Made by a program: the position numbers and the translations under genes. A stretch of DNA of 64,000 nucleotides, from positions 147,060,262-147,124,261 of the forward strand of contig NC_044978.1 in the NCBI RefSeq assembly GCF_008728515.1, written 5' to 3'. This document shows, one piece after another, positions 33,101 to 48,100 of this stretch. The notes below the pieces were generated by a model that ran no database searches, was not told the DNA's origin, and saw only the letters and a program-made list of their open reading frames with translations. Source of the stretch: Papio anubis (lineage: Eukaryota > Chordata > Mammalia > Primates > Cercopithecidae). Position 1 is the first letter of the stretch, and each line of letters opens with the position of its first letter.

Positions 33101-36100
33101 ACTTGAGTAATAGAGTAAGGAGTGAGGGGCTAAGTGGGGGCCAAAAGTCACTGGGAGCAATAGAAGCAACTCATTTTGTCTTCAGACCTTTTCATCATAC
33201 CTTCGTGTAATAAGAGTATAAAGATCACAATTTCAAGAAACACTTTCAACATCTCAGAATAAAGTACTACTGTGAGGAAACTTTAAGCATACCTCTTTTA
33301 GCACTATGTCCTTTATAAAGAATGAAACGCATCTTCTTGACAATTAAGGATGTAGCTCTAGTCTGAAAGGATTCTGTTCTCAAACTTTTATTTAAAAAAG
33401 AACATGGGAATAACATGAAAAAGTTCTGTCAACATTGGAAAATACAATGGCTGGGTGTGGTGGCTCATGCCTGTAATCCTGGCACTTTGGGAGGCCGAGG
33501 CAGGTGGATCACCTGAGGTCAGGAATTTGAGACCAGTCTGGCCAACATGGTGAAACCCCGTCTCTATTAAAAATACAAAACTTAGCCGGGCTTGGTGGCG
33601 GACACCTGTAATTCCAGCTACTCAGGAGGCTAAAGCAGGAGAATCACTTGAACCCAGGAGGCAGAGGTTGCAGTGAGCCGAGATCGCACTGTTGCACTCC
33701 AGCCTGGGCCACAGAGTGACTCCATCTGAAAAAAAAAAAAAAAAAAAAAAAATTGAACGATACAAAAGGCCAGGCCGGGCATGGTGGCTCATGCCTGTAA
33801 TCCCAGCACTTTGGGAGGCTGAGGCGGGTGGATCACTTAAGGTCAGGAGTTCAAGACCAGCCTGGCCAACATGGTGAGACCCTGTCTCTAATAAAAATAC
33901 AAAAATTAGCTGGGCGTGGTGGTGGACACCTGTAATCCCAGTTACTCAGGAGGCTGAGGCAGGAGAATCACTTGAACCTAGGAGGCAGAGGTTGCAGTGA
34001 GCCAAGATGGTGCCCCTGCACTTTAGCCTAGGAGACAGACAGAAATTCCATTTCAAAAAAAACCTACCCAACAATAATAGTTATATATTCAAAGGTGATT
34101 TTAAATATCCTGCAAATTTTTAGAATTTTAAAAAAATTAAGCAAGTGTACAACCAACCTTGAAGCACCTGGCTGAGGAAATTCTTCATCATGTAGATGGC
34201 CGTGGTGTCTTCCGTTTTCACATGACTGTCTGTGAACCAGCCATTCTCAGCAATCAAGATTCGAGGGTTGTTGTATTCCAGTTTAATCCAGTTCAGTGCT
34301 TCTCTTAAATTGAGTGAAACATTTTGCCCCATTTTAGCCATGGTGTTTAGGGGCTTGAAGTTGTTGGGTCCAAAAGAAAAGGCAAAGAAATCAGCTGTGC
34401 CTCTCACCTCATTCTTCTCTGCTTCAGAGAAAAGGGGTAGAATGGAGAGCAACTTCTTTTTCATCCCTTCTGGATAGTCGCCATCCCCATGGATAGGGTT
34501 GGCAAACCATCCAAGCACAGAAACCATGGACTGTTGACATTGCAGTATATCCATCGTGTTTTCCGACCGGTTTGGCTCGATCCAGTGAGATCCCAATGTG
34601 ATCGATAACCAACCCTTCTGATGTGGGCGGAAATGTGTGTTGTAGTTATGCCAAACTTTCGAGTGAGCCTAAAAGAAGAAAATATTATTGATCTTTGTTG
34701 TCCTCACTTACAAGAGCTGTAACGTGGCTGGTAAATGGTCTTTTCATGGATAAAATGAATGCAGCATAGAGTGATTCAGGGGAAAGTGCCAGGGAGCCCC
34801 AATGACCTCAAAGTCTGTTCTCTATGCCCCTGGTGCTTCCAACCTAAAGTTTCTGCTACAGGAGAGCTGGAGGCTGGCAGAAAGCCTAGTCTAGGCTCTT
34901 ATTTCCCCTCTGCCTGGCTCCCTTCCCGGGTCCTCTTAGGGTTTGCTCCTCTACACAAGAAGACACAGAGTAGTGATTTTTTTTGAGACGGAGTCTCGCT
35001 TCTGTCACCAGGTTGGAGCGCAGTGGCTGATCTCACACTGCAGGCCTCCGGCCCCGGTTCACTTATTCTTCCTCAGCCTCCGAGTAGCTGGGACTACAGG
35101 CTCAGCCCACCCTCACCGGCTAGTTTTTTTGTATTTAATAGAGACGGGGTTTCACCGTGTTAGCCAGGATGGTCTCCATCTCCTGACCTCGTGATCCGCC
35201 CGTCTCGGCCTCCCAAAGTGCTGGGATTACAGGCTTGAGCCACCGCGCCCGGCCTTTTTTTTTTTTTTTGAGATGGAGTCTCACTCTGTTACCCAGGTTG
35301 GAGTGTAGTGGTGCGATCTCAGCTCACTGCAACCTCCGCCTCCCAGATTCAAGCAATTATCCTGTCTCAGATTCCTGAGTAGCTGGGATTACAGGTGCAC
35401 ACCACGACGCCCGACTAAGTTTTGTATTTTCAATAGAGACAGAGTTTCACCATATTGGTCAGGCTGGTCTGGAACTCCTGACCTCAGGTGATCCACCCTC
35501 CTTGGCCTCCCAAAGTGTTGGGATTACAGGAGTGAGCCACCGCGCCTGACCCAGAGCAGTGATCTTTCACCATTCTACAGAATCTTCCTTTGGTCCTAAT
35601 TTAGAAGTCCAGGAAAACACAGGCCCTGAACCTATAAATGAATAATAATGGAGCCCACCTCCTAGGGATGTTGTGAGAATTGAGTGAATTAACCTGTGTG
35701 AACTGCTATAGAATCATGCCTGGCACAGAGTAAGCTCTATATAAGCCTTAGCTATTATTGCTATGATTATTAAAGGGTGGTTGGCACTGCCCACAGCAGA
35801 AGACCAATGGAAAGAGTGTGAGCTTTGGGGTCAGCACACCTAGGCTTGAAGTTCACGTACTTATTGTGTAACCTGAGGCAAGTCACTTAACCCTTCTGAA
35901 ATCTCTTAGTATCCTCCGTTGTAGAATGAGGTTAATAAAAACAATATCCACCAGGCGCGGTGGCTCATGTCTGTAATCCCAGCATTTTGGGAGGCCGAGG
36001 CAGGCGGATCACCTGAGGTCAGGAGTTCGAGACCAGCCTGGCCAACATGGTGAAACCCCGTGTGTACTAAAAATATGAAACTTAGTTGGGCCTGATGGCA

Positions 36101-39100
36101 GGCACCTGTAATCCCAGCTACTTGGGAGGCTGAGGCAGGAGAATTACTTGAACCCAGGAGGTGGAGGTTGCAGTGCGCAGAGATCGTGCCACTGCACTCC
36201 AACCTGGGCGACAAGAACAAAACTCTGTCTCAAGAAAAAAAAAAATCCTCTATAAGGTTGTTGTCAGATTTAGAGCTAATATATGCATGAAATAGGTAGC
36301 ATAGAATAGAGCACGCAAGAGGTGCTGCCAAAAGGTGGAAGTTATTATTGGTCCTCTGGAGTTTGCATTTCCAGTTGAGCTCTCTTACAATACAGCTTCG
36401 TGATGGGTTTCTGGTCCATTTAATATGACACATACTTCCTGAGCACTTACTTCCATGCCTGGCTTGCCCTGGGCTGAGAGACTGAGATAGATGGCATAGG
36501 AACTTACCCTCAGAAAGTTTCTTATCGGGAAAATAAGGATGAAACATGTGAAAGAGAAACATAAAATGGTATAAAATATGGCATTAAATAAAATAAATAA
36601 AAAAAAAGAAGCCAGAAGCCATGGCTCAGTTAACAGTCACAGCCACAGCTGAAGGAGCAAACATTAAGGACTCCATGCCAGTTAAATGCCAAGGCCACTT
36701 CTGTGTCCCAGTTAGCTGTGGAATTGTCCTTCATCTGTGTCACAGCCACTCTCTTCCCCTCAGCCTTTGACTTGCTTGTCTCTTGACATCTCTTCCCTGG
36801 TCTCTCAATTTCTCCACTATTCGAGTGTTTTTTTGTTTTTTGTTTTTCTTTGAGACAGAGTCTTGCTCTGTCACCCAGGCTGGAGTGCAGTGGCACCATC
36901 TCAGCTCACTCAGCCTCCACCTCTCGGGTTCAAGTGATCCTCCCACCTCAGCCTCCCGAGTAGCTGAGACTGCAGTTGAGCACCACCAAGCCCGGTTAAT
37001 TTTTGTATTTTTAGTAGAGATGGGGTTCCACCATGTTGGCCAGGCTGGTCTCAAACTCCTGACCTCGGGTGATCCACTCGCCTCAACCTCCCAAAGTGCT
37101 GGGATTACAGGCGTGAACCACTGTGCCCGGCCTCCACTATTTGCAAGTTTCTAAAACGAATGCACAAACTCGTTATCTTTAGCACACAGAGCCTGCTTTC
37201 AGTTTTGTTCCTTAGCTTTTCTTTTGCTCACTGGAGATATTTTATATCAGGATAAACTGTCTGAAACTGCCTTTTATGTAGGTCAAAGACAACCAAATAT
37301 GAACAATGGATTCAAACCAGATTGATCCTATGGACCCTGAAAATATTCCATAAACCCTGTTAGATGGGGGAAAGTAGCATTGAGGTAAGGGGTGAGGATT
37401 CTGAAACGTGCCATCCTGCTTTAGGCAAGAAAACACAATTTAAATAATTCCTGGAAGATTTTCCGGAGAAATAAATGCCTTGAGGTATACCTCTGTCCAC
37501 TTGTCCTTACTCAATTTTCATTGGAAGATTCTGGTACCATTTAGCACCCAGATAGTCCCAAGGATCCTTAAGAATGCTTTCCTCAGGCCGGGCGTGGTGG
37601 CTCACGCCTGTAATCCCAGCACTTTTGGAGGCCGAGTCGGGCAGATCACCTGAGGTGGGGAGTTCCAGACCAGCCTGACCAACATGGAGAAACCTCGTCT
37701 CTACTAAAAATACAAAATTAGCTGGTCATAGTGGCGCATGCCTGTAATCCCAGCTACTCGGGAGGCTGAGGCGGGAGAATCGCTTGAACCCGGGAGGCAG
37801 AGGTTGCAGTGATGCAGTGAGCTGAGATCGTGCCATTGCACTCCAGCCTGGGCAACAAGCGTGAAACTCCATTACAAAAAACCAAACAAACAAACAAACA
37901 AACAAAACAAAAGAACGCTTTCCTCTTGGAAAGCTCACACCTGTAATCCCAACATTTTGGGAGGCCAAGGTGAGAGGATCGCTTGAGCTCAGGAATTCAA
38001 GATCAGCCTGGGCAACATGATGAAACCCCGTATCTACAAAAAAAAAAAAAAAAAGCCAGGCATGGTGATGCACACCTGTGGTCCCAGCTACTCAGGAGGC
38101 TGAGGTTGGAGGATCATTTAAGCCAGGGAGGTGGAGGTTGTGATGTGCCGAGATGGCACCACTGCACTCCAGCCTGGGGGACAGAGCGACACCCTGACTC
38201 AAGGAAAAAAAAAAACTTTCCAGTCGGGCACAGTGACTCATGCCTGTAATCCCAGCTCTTCGGGAGGCTGAGGTGGGCAGATCACTTGAGGTCAGGAGTT
38301 TGAGACCAGCCTGGCTAACATGGTGAAACCCCGTCTCTACTAAAAAAAAAAACAAAAATTAGCTGGGCGTGGTGGCATGCGCCTGTGGTCCCAGCCACTC
38401 AGGAGGCTGAGCCAGGAGAATCACTTGAACCAGGGAGGTGGAGGTTGCAGTGAGCCTGGATTGAGTCACTGCACTCCAACCTGGGTGACAGAGTGAGACT
38501 CTGTCTCCAAAAAAAAAAAAAAAAAATTTCCTCTCAGAGAAGTGTTCAGAATGTAGCCTCCTTCCTTGTCTCCAACCTGATATTGCAACTTCTGAAGAAT
38601 CACAGAGAAGCCTGGGACAGGCACTACCTTAAATGGTTTCAGCTATTCTTTCTGGATTTTTCTGGGGCTAGAATCACGACAGAAATTCTTGAGAACCACT
38701 TTTTTTTTTTTTTTTTCCTGATTAGAAACAAAAGCAGTCAGGCATTACTAGGATTCAAAGGAGGGCATTCTTTGCTTTTTTCTAACAAGTCACTTAATCC
38801 CTTGGTAGGCTTAGAGCTATCATCCATGGAAGACCCAGTGATCAGTACCTCCCTTCAGGCCTATCGTGCACCCCTCCATGCAAACTGGAAAGCACTGAGC
38901 CCGTGTAGCCCAGATTCTGAGCCTTAAACTTGTTGCTTTACAAATCTAGTGTCTTGCCTTTGCAGACACTAAATTTCAGTGATTATATGAAAGATGACCT
39001 AAGTTGCGATAAAAATCTTGGTTACATCAGCCTTTGAATGAGAAACAGTAGCGCTCAGAAGACATATCTCTGCAGTAGCTTTCCATGCAGGTTTTCTGGA

Positions 39101-42100
39101 TATACATACGGATGTGTTGTCAAGGTGACCTTCACGGTCCACAGTGTCTCTTTCACCTTTGCTGCTATTTACATAGGCTATCAAGGTATCTAGGGTTATC
39201 TTTGCTCTGGGCTGAAGACAGCCTCTTCATTCTCATGTAGAGAATGTGGGGGAGGTCCTCTGTGCAGTACTTTTGGTTATAACTTGATCCTATTTGCCAA
39301 GTAACAAGGTAAAAAGTTTTGCTCGGAGATTGTGAGTTTGCCATATCCATCTATGTGTGTTCTTTGGTTGGACACTCATAAAGGAGATCTGTTGGGAAAA
39401 TTAAAATAAGGTTAGTAGAGGAGTGCAACCTGGGACCTGCAACCTTGCACAACAGCCATTCTACAATTTTCCAAGGTCACCCTCTAATTTGTACAAAGCC
39501 ATCTACCTTTGTAATGATTGATTTAAGGGAGCTTCAACCTTTGTTCTTTAGATTCAGTAGCTTAAAGGGAAAGTCAGCTTCTTTTCCTTTTGGAGCCAGC
39601 TATCAGGGCCTAATGTCATTGAGAGACAACCAGGACCTAATATCTCATTCTGTTCCCTCCTCCAGTCTAATGTGGCAGCATTTTTTGGATGCCCCTGGAA
39701 GTCCAGACTCAGATAAATTCTGTGGATGATAGGAAACAAATAAGATAGCGGGCACAACTTCAGAAATAGGTGAAGAAGGGATTGGGAGCCAGAGGAAGAC
39801 ATGACGGGACACTGTTGGAAAGATGGGTTCAAGACAGATGAGCAAGTCGAACACATCACACTGGTGTATTCAAGGAACCCTCAGTCATTCGTCAAAAGTT
39901 CCATTTCCAAATCCTGTATGAGTTTGGTCACATTTTGGCTGAAATATCTTCATGTGTACTGTAAAAGTGTCTGTTATTAAAGCTATTTAATAGACTATTA
40001 AATAACAACGGTTAAAGAAAGTTTATTTAAAAACTTCACAAGCGTAACAAAATATGTTTATATTTCTGTGTTCCCACCCAGGTTTTCCAAATATATTTCC
40101 CAGCTAAAATCACTTGAAGGCCGGGGGCCGTGGCTCATGCCTGTAATCCTAGCACTTTGGGAGGCGGAGGTGGGCGGGATCACCTGAGATCAGGAGTTTG
40201 AGACCAGCCTGGCCAACATGGTGAGACACTGTCTCTATCAAAAATATAAAAATTAGCTGGGCATGGTGGCGGGTGCCTGTAGTCACAGCTACTTGGGAGG
40301 CTGAGGCAGGAGAATGGCTTGAACCTCGGGAGGCGGAGGTTGCAGTGAGCCAAGATCGTGCCACTGCACTTTAGCCTGGGCAACAAGAGCAAAACTCCAT
40401 CTTGAAATAATTAAACAAATAAATAAATAAATAAAAATTTAAACAATAAAATCACTTTAAACATTTTTGCATGTTGGTTTTGGTTTTCAGAATATCTTAG
40501 TATAACAACAATTTACTTAGTCATCTCTCTCTTTTGATAAACATTTATTTTTCTTCGTTCTTTTGTTCTTTCTCTTTTCCTGTCATAAATGTTTCAATAG
40601 CTAACTTTGGGCATATAACTTTCAATTTATTTGAATCATTGCCTTTCATTAATGCCAGGAATGGACTACCTATTTCTTTTCTTTCTTTCTTTCTTTTTTT
40701 TTTTTGAGATGGAGTTTCACTCTTCTTGCCCAGGCTGGAGTGCAATGGCCGGATCTCAGCTCACTGCAACCTCTACCTCCTGGATTGAAGCAATTCTCCT
40801 GCCTCAGCCTCCTGAGTAGCTGGGATTACAGGCACCCACCACCACACCTAGCTAATTTTTTGTATTTTTGGTAGAGACGGGGTTTCACCATGTTGGCCAG
40901 GCTGGTCTTGAACTCCTGACCTCAGGTGATCCACCTGCCTTGGCCTCTCAAAGTGTTGGGATTACAGGCGTGAGCCACCGCGCCCGGCCTGGACTACCTA
41001 TTTCTAAAGTTGTTTTAAATATTCCCAACATTTCCATACATTTTGTCCATTGGTTTGAGTGTTCTGTGACCATCTGGTACAAAACATTGATAGCTCTATT
41101 GGGGGGTAAATGGCGTTCGAGAATGATATAAAGGTGCTACTCCTCTGCCGGGTACTATACGGGAAATAACACTGGTCTTGAAAGCAGGAGACCTGGGCTC
41201 TTGTATTAGCTCTGCTGACTCATTAGCTTTATGATCTTGGACAGATCATTTCACTGCCAAAGACCTGTTTTTCTCTTCATTCTACTGAGCTAAAAATAAA
41301 CACCCTAGAGAATTTTCGTGAAGGTCAAACGAGGTAATAATATCTGTGAAGACCCTGTGAAAATGACACAAACATAAATCTGAAGTACTTTGAAAGAGCA
41401 AGCTGAAAATAATTCAGCTTGGTCTAGAAAATCGTGATGGAGACTGTGGACATGAAGGGTGTTCTGCAAAGAGCTCCTAAGCCTTTACTTGCCAAGGCTC
41501 ATGGCTGAACATGTTTGCCCTCATTTATTGTTTGCAGCTTACTGAGTTTTACTTGTTGTCCTTTTGGGATTAATTTCAATTTGATTCATTTTTCATCTAC
41601 TCAGCCCTTCTTTATTTTGGTATCAAGTTGATTTTTTTTTTTTTTTTTTTTTTTGAGACAGAGTCTCCCTCTGTCACCCAGGCTGGAGTGCAGTGGCTCG
41701 ATCTTGGCTCACTGAAGCCTCTGCCTCCTGAGTTAAAGTGATTCTTCTGCCTCAGCCTCCTGAGTAGCTGGGACTACAGGTGTGCACCACCACGCCCGGC
41801 TAATTTTTGTACTTTTAGGGTTTCACCATGTTGGCCAGGCTGGTCTTGAACTCCTGACCTCAAGTGATCCGCCTGCCTCGGCCTCCCAAAGTGCTGGGAT
41901 TACAGGCATGAACCACCGCACCCGGCCTCAAGCTGATTTTTTTGTGTATTTGTTTGTTTTGTAAAGAAATGTCTCACTATGTTGCTCAGGCTGGTATCGA
42001 ACTCCTGGCCTCAAGTAATCTGCCAGCCTTAGCCCAGCCTACTATCAAGTTTTAATTACCAAATGCTGCTCTTCCAGATTGTTTAACATTCATTCATTCA

Positions 42101-45100
42101 TCTATGCTGCAGTCTACAAATATTTATTGGATGCTGTGGCTCACATCTGTACTCCCAGAACTTTGGGAGGCCGAGGTGGGAGGATCACTTGAGGCCAGTA
42201 GTTCAAGACCAGACTGGGCAATATAGTGAGACTCTCTTTCTCTACTAAAAATTAAGAAAATTAGCCAGGCCCGGTGGCATGCCTGTAGTCCCAGCTACTC
42301 AGGAGGCTTAGATGGAAGGCTTGCTTGAGCACAGGAGGTTGAGGCTGCAATGAGCTATGATCATGCCACTGCATTCCAGCCAAGGCAACAGAGCAAGACC
42401 CTGTCTCTAAAAAAAAAAAGAAAGAAAAAAAAGAAAAATTATTGGATTATTGGATGCTTAAGGTATGTGACCTTTATTATTTATTGCTAAAAAATTATGA
42501 AATTATATGACAACTATTTCTTTAATTATGTGACTATTCTTTTTTAAAAAGTTTTTGGCAATCTTGAAACTCTTTTGGAATCATTATTTCACCTTTGCTT
42601 TTCTTAGGAAAGAATTTAAATATTAACAAAAGTTACAGCCTTTCATAAAGAAAATATTTACCATCCTATTTTTAATGGTCTGAATTCATGGCATTTTTTT
42701 TTTTTTTTTCATTTAGACAGGAGTCTTGCTCTGTCATCCAGCCGGAGTGTAGTGGCGTGATCTCAGCTCAATGCAACCTTCTCCTCCCTGGTTCAAGCCA
42801 TTCTCCTGCCTCAGCCTCCTGAGTAGCTGGGACTACAAGCGTGTACCACCACACCTGGCTAATTTTTTTTTTTTTTGAGACGGAGTCTCGCTGTGTCACC
42901 CAGGCTGGAGCACAGTGACAGAATCTCAGCTCACTGCAAGCTCTGCCTCCCGGGTTCACGCCATTCTCCTGCCTCAGCCTCCCAAGTAGCTGGGACTACA
43001 AGCACCCACCACCATGCCTGGCTAATTTTTTGTATTTTTAGTAGAGATGGGGTTTCACCGTGTTAGCCAGGATGGTCTTGATCTCCTGACCTCGTGATCT
43101 GCCCACCTCAGCCTCCCAAAGTGCTGGGATTACAGGCAGGAGCCACTGCGCCCAGCCTAATTTTTGTATTCTTAGTAGAGACGGGGTTTCACCATGTTGG
43201 CCAGGCTGGTCTCAAACTCCTGGCCTCAAGTGATCCGCCCACCTCAGCCTCCCAAAGTGCTGACATTACAGGCATGAGCCACTGCGCTTGGCCCAAATTC
43301 ATGCTTTCTATAGTTGAAATAACTATACATTTTAATGAATTTCTCCCTATTTTTTTTTCAATCATTATATTTTCAAATTTTCTGGCCGGGTGTGGTGGCT
43401 CACGCCTATAATCCTAGCACTTTGGGAGGCCAAGGAGGATGGATTGCTTGAGCCCAGGAGTTTGAGACCAGCCTGAGCAACATGTCAAAAACCGATCTCT
43501 ACAAAAAATACAAAAATTAGCTAGGCATGGTGACATGTGCCTGTAGTCCCAGCTACTCGAAAGGCTGAGGTGGGAGGATCGCTTGAGTCCAGCAGGTCAA
43601 GGCTGCAGTGAGCTGTGTTTGACCTGTGTTCACACCACTGCACTCCAACCCGTGTGACGGAGCAAGGCCTTGTCTTAAAAAAAAAAAAAATTATTCTAAC
43701 AAATTATTGATTATTCTCAGTTTGTATTGCTTCAGAATTTTCCTGAAGGAATGTAAAAACTAAACTCTAGCATATTGTTCCTTTAAAACAAGTGTCCTGT
43801 TAAAGAATTCTGATTTCAGTGACAGTGATAATATTACTAAATTAGACTAGTGGCTGAACCAGAATCTATACCTGGCAACACAAAAGGAAAAAAGTCTAGA
43901 ATAAAGTTCATAATTTGATTAAATGAAGCATCTGGTTTCCCTCTATCAGAAATGGGAAGAAGTCAGTATTAGTAAATTAGTGCTGTAGTGAAGTTCTCTT
44001 TGCCAGAGGAGAGCATTTGCATGCCATCTTTGTAGAGGGTGTAATGATATTTAAGGCTTTCTGTTAGTGATCCTGATAGTAATTTTTTCATGCAAAAGGA
44101 CCATATCTCATGGTATAACTGAAGCTAAAATGGTCTGGGTTGGTGACTTGAAGCCTTTCCTCAGGATTTAGGAATACAGATAGTCAATATATAAACCACC
44201 GTGGAGGCTGGGCATGGTGGCTTTCACTTGTAATCCCAGAACTTTGGGAGGCCGAGGAGGGCAGATCACCTGAGGTCACGAGTTCAAAACCAGCCTGGTC
44301 AACATGGTGAAACCCCATCTCTACTAAAAATACAAAAATTAGCCAGGTGTGGTGGCACATACCTGTAGTCCCAGCTACTAGGGAGGCTGAAGCAAGAGAA
44401 TCGCTTGAATCTGGGAGGCAAAGGTTGCAGTGAGACAAGATAGCGTCACTGCACTCCAGCCTGGGCAACAGTGTGAAACTCCATCAAAAAAAAAAAAAAA
44501 AAAGAAAAACAGCAACAAAAAAAACCACCATGGAGATTACAAATTAATAAAAACAAGGGCCATCATGTGTAGAGCCTGCAGCAAAGCCATATTTACTGTG
44601 AGCCCAATGAAGCTTTAACTTCAGGACGCCTTGCTTGCTTAGGTCCCTAGAAATGCCCTGGGTGGGTCGGGGAGCCTAGTTGCAATTGGAAGCACTTCTA
44701 GGCGATCAGTTCTGGCAAATTCCCTAAAGAGACTTTAGAAAAAAAAGGTCTCTAGGACTACAGTAATTTATTGTGCTAGGCGTGGTACTCACATCTGTAA
44801 TCCCAGCACTTTGGGAAGCCGAGGCTGGTGGATCACTTGAGCCCAGGAGTTCAAGATCGGCCTGGCCAACATGGCAAAACCTCCTCTCTACAAAAAATAC
44901 AAAAATTAGCTGGGCATGGTGGTGTGCACCTGTAACCCCAGCTACTCAGGAGGCTGAGGTGGGAGGATCACCTGAGCCCACGGAGGTTGAGGCTGCAATG
45001 AGCTGTGATTGTGCCACTGCACTCCAGCTTGGGTGACATAATGAGACCTGTCTCAAAAACAAAAACAAAAAATGACTATAGTAATTTATTGTGATGTTTT

Positions 45101-48100
45101 TCTCATTCTAAATAAAGATTCATTTATTTATTTAATATATTTTTGCAGAGACAGGGTCTCACTATGTTGCCCAGGCTGGTCTCAAACTCAAGCAATCCTC
45201 CTGCCTTGGCCTCCCAAAGTGCCTGAGCTACTGCACCTGGCCAAATATTTACTTTTGTATTGATTTTTGTCTCCGTTTAATTTTTTTTTTTTTTTTTTGA
45301 GACGGAGTCTCGCTCTGTCGCCCAGACTGGAGTGCAGTGGCCGGATCTCAGCTCACTGCAAGCTCCGCCTCCTGGGTTCACGCCATTCTCCCGCCTCAGC
45401 CTCCCGAGTAGCTGGGACCACAGGCGCCCGCCACCTCGCCCGGCTAATTTTTTGTATTTTTTAGTAGAGACGGGGTTTCACCGTGTTAGCCAGCATGGTC
45501 TCGATCTCCTGACCTCGTGATCCGCCCGTCTCGGCCTCCCAAAGTGCTGGGATTACAGGCTTGAGCCACCGCGCCCGGCCTTTTTTTTTTTTTTTTTTTT
45601 TTTAAAAAAGGATCCCTCCCTGCTATTGTAAAAGTCTCAGGCTCATGCAGTGTGGCTCCACACCAGGCCTATTAGCTTCTTGAGGGCAGAGACTGACTAT
45701 ATTTATTGTGCTCACAGTTGTCCACACAGATGCCCAACGGAGGGCCTGGCCTAGAATATTTGTTGAATGAACGCCCATTATGGATCAGCTAGTTCGTTGG
45801 TTACTTGATGTACCTTGTTGATAATACAGCTTCTGTAAGACAAGTCTTATTTTTCCCGTTTTAGAAAAGAAATTGAAGTTTACAGTTGCAGAGCTGGGAT
45901 TTGAACCCACTTTACTATACCATCCTGCTTTCTGTATGTCCTGCAGTTCTAAATTTTGAAGCCGTTGGGGAAAGACCATTTGACATATTGTTTTAAAATT
46001 ACATTTTCTCTCTGCTGTACTTAGTTATTAAAAGAGCTAAATAGTCCTGGAATGAGGGTACCACATTCCACAATTGCATGATGAGAGAAAAATATCTATA
46101 TACCTTTGGAATTCAGTATCATCTAGAAAGGTCATGGAGGACCTGTCAGCAAATTTGGGGTGTTCAGAAAACGGTTAGTTGTCCAAGTGCCTAGCACAGC
46201 ACTTCTATGTATAACACTTATGTGTAATTTTCTATTCACCTCTCTCCTAAAACCAGTAACGTTAGCATTGGATTATTTTCCTCACTGATGTCAGAAGCTA
46301 AGTAAATCCCTCAGGCACCACCCCTGTGCTGGACTGTCTTCCCTGTGAATGGTGATCCTTACACCATTGTCAATGTTAGACTGAGGCCAGGCACGGTGGC
46401 TCATGCCTGTAATCCCAGCACTTTGGAAGGCTGAGATGGGTGGATCACTTGAGGTCAGGAGTTCGAGACCAGCCTAGCCAACACGGTGAAACCCTGTCTC
46501 TACTAAAAATACAAAAATTAGCTAGACGTTGTGGCACGCGCCTGTAGTCCCAGCTACTCTACTCAGGAGGCTGAGGCAGGAGAATTGCTTGAACCCAGGA
46601 GGTGGAGGCTGCAGTGAACCGAGATAACGCCACTGCACTCCAGTGTGGGTGACAGAGCAAGACTCTGTCTCCAAAAAAAAAAGAAAAAAAAAGTTAGACT
46701 GAAAGAGCAGAGATACTTGTCTTCATGGCATTTAGAACAGCATGGCATTCAATCAAGTCATAATTAAATGGTTCTTAGAGATGAGTGATTTTCATAACTG
46801 AATATAACAGAACAGTGATGGAAATAAGAGCCACAGAAATTGAATAATATAAATATTAATAAGAGCTAACACATATCTAGTACCAAATGCGCCAGGCACT
46901 GTTCCAGGTGTTGTGTGTGTACTGTCTCATGTAATCCTCACCGAAATTCTGCGAGGTAGGTACTGTGATCATTTCCACTTAGAGGAAACCAGAGGGTGGA
47001 GAGGTTAGGTAACTTGCACAGGATGAATCAGGCCCAGGCTGTATCACCCCACGTGCTCCAATTAGAGGTAGAGTATGGACCTCAGAGGTCATTTTGTTCA
47101 ATTTAAAAAATTTTTCTATTATAGATGGAGAAGCTGAACCTCCCTCTCACCCACATAAATGACCTGCCCAAGGTGTCAGTTAGTAGTAAAGCTAGAAATA
47201 GAACTAAGTCCTTCAGGTTTCTAGTTCACTGTCATTCCAGGATATCATGCAAATTAAATTACGTGCCTTTGAAACACACTGTTACACCATAGACCGGAAG
47301 GTGATTGAACAGGCTGTGAAAATGCAAGGGGTATGTAACAGACATGGCACAAAACCAAGGGATAGTAGACTGAGAAACCAGAGAAGAAACACTCAGAGGC
47401 AGCCGGGTGCGGTGGCTCATACTTGTAATTCCAACACTTTGGGAAGCTGAGGGGGGTGGATCATTTGAGGTCAGGAATTCGAGACCAGCCTGGCCAACGT
47501 GGTGAAATCCTGTCTCTACTAAAAATACAAAAATTAGCCAGGCACTAGTGGCATACACCTGTAATCCCAGCTACTCGGGAGGCTGAGGCAGGAGAATTGC
47601 TTGAGCCTGGGAGGCAGACGGTAAGGTGAGCTGATCGTGCCACTGAGCTCCAGTCTGGGTGACAGAGTGAGACCCTGTGTTTTTTTTGATGGAGTCTTGC
47701 TCTGTTGCCCAGGCTGGAGTGCAATGGCAGATCTCGGCTCACAGCAACCTCTACCTCCCAGGTTCAAGCAATTCTCCTGCGTCAGTCTCTTGAGTAGCTG
47801 GCGTTATAAGCATGGGCCACTATGCCCAGCTAATTTTTTTTGTATTTTAGTAGAGATGGGGTTTTGCCATGTTGGCCAGGCTGGTCTCGAACTCCTGACC
47901 TCAAGTCGTCTGCCCATCTTGGCCTCCTAAAGTGTTGGGATTACAGACATGAGCCACCGTGCCCAGCCAGGGTCATGGTTTTGATTATGCCTGCATCCTG
48001 CTTCACCACCTGGGGCACCCCTCTGAACTCAGTCAAATGGAGAATTCATCAGCATTACCTTATGTTTCATTCTGTTCATTACACAAAGTTATATACATCA

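Larger units (their letters stand above)
31342..34157 (-). other. KLB: KLB intron 2
   Basis: 2.8 kb. Contains a duplicated block (31746-31877 and 32621-32756), a MIR-like piece near 32000-32140 and three plus-strand Alus. Positions 32757-33449 are unique. Confidence 0.85.
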
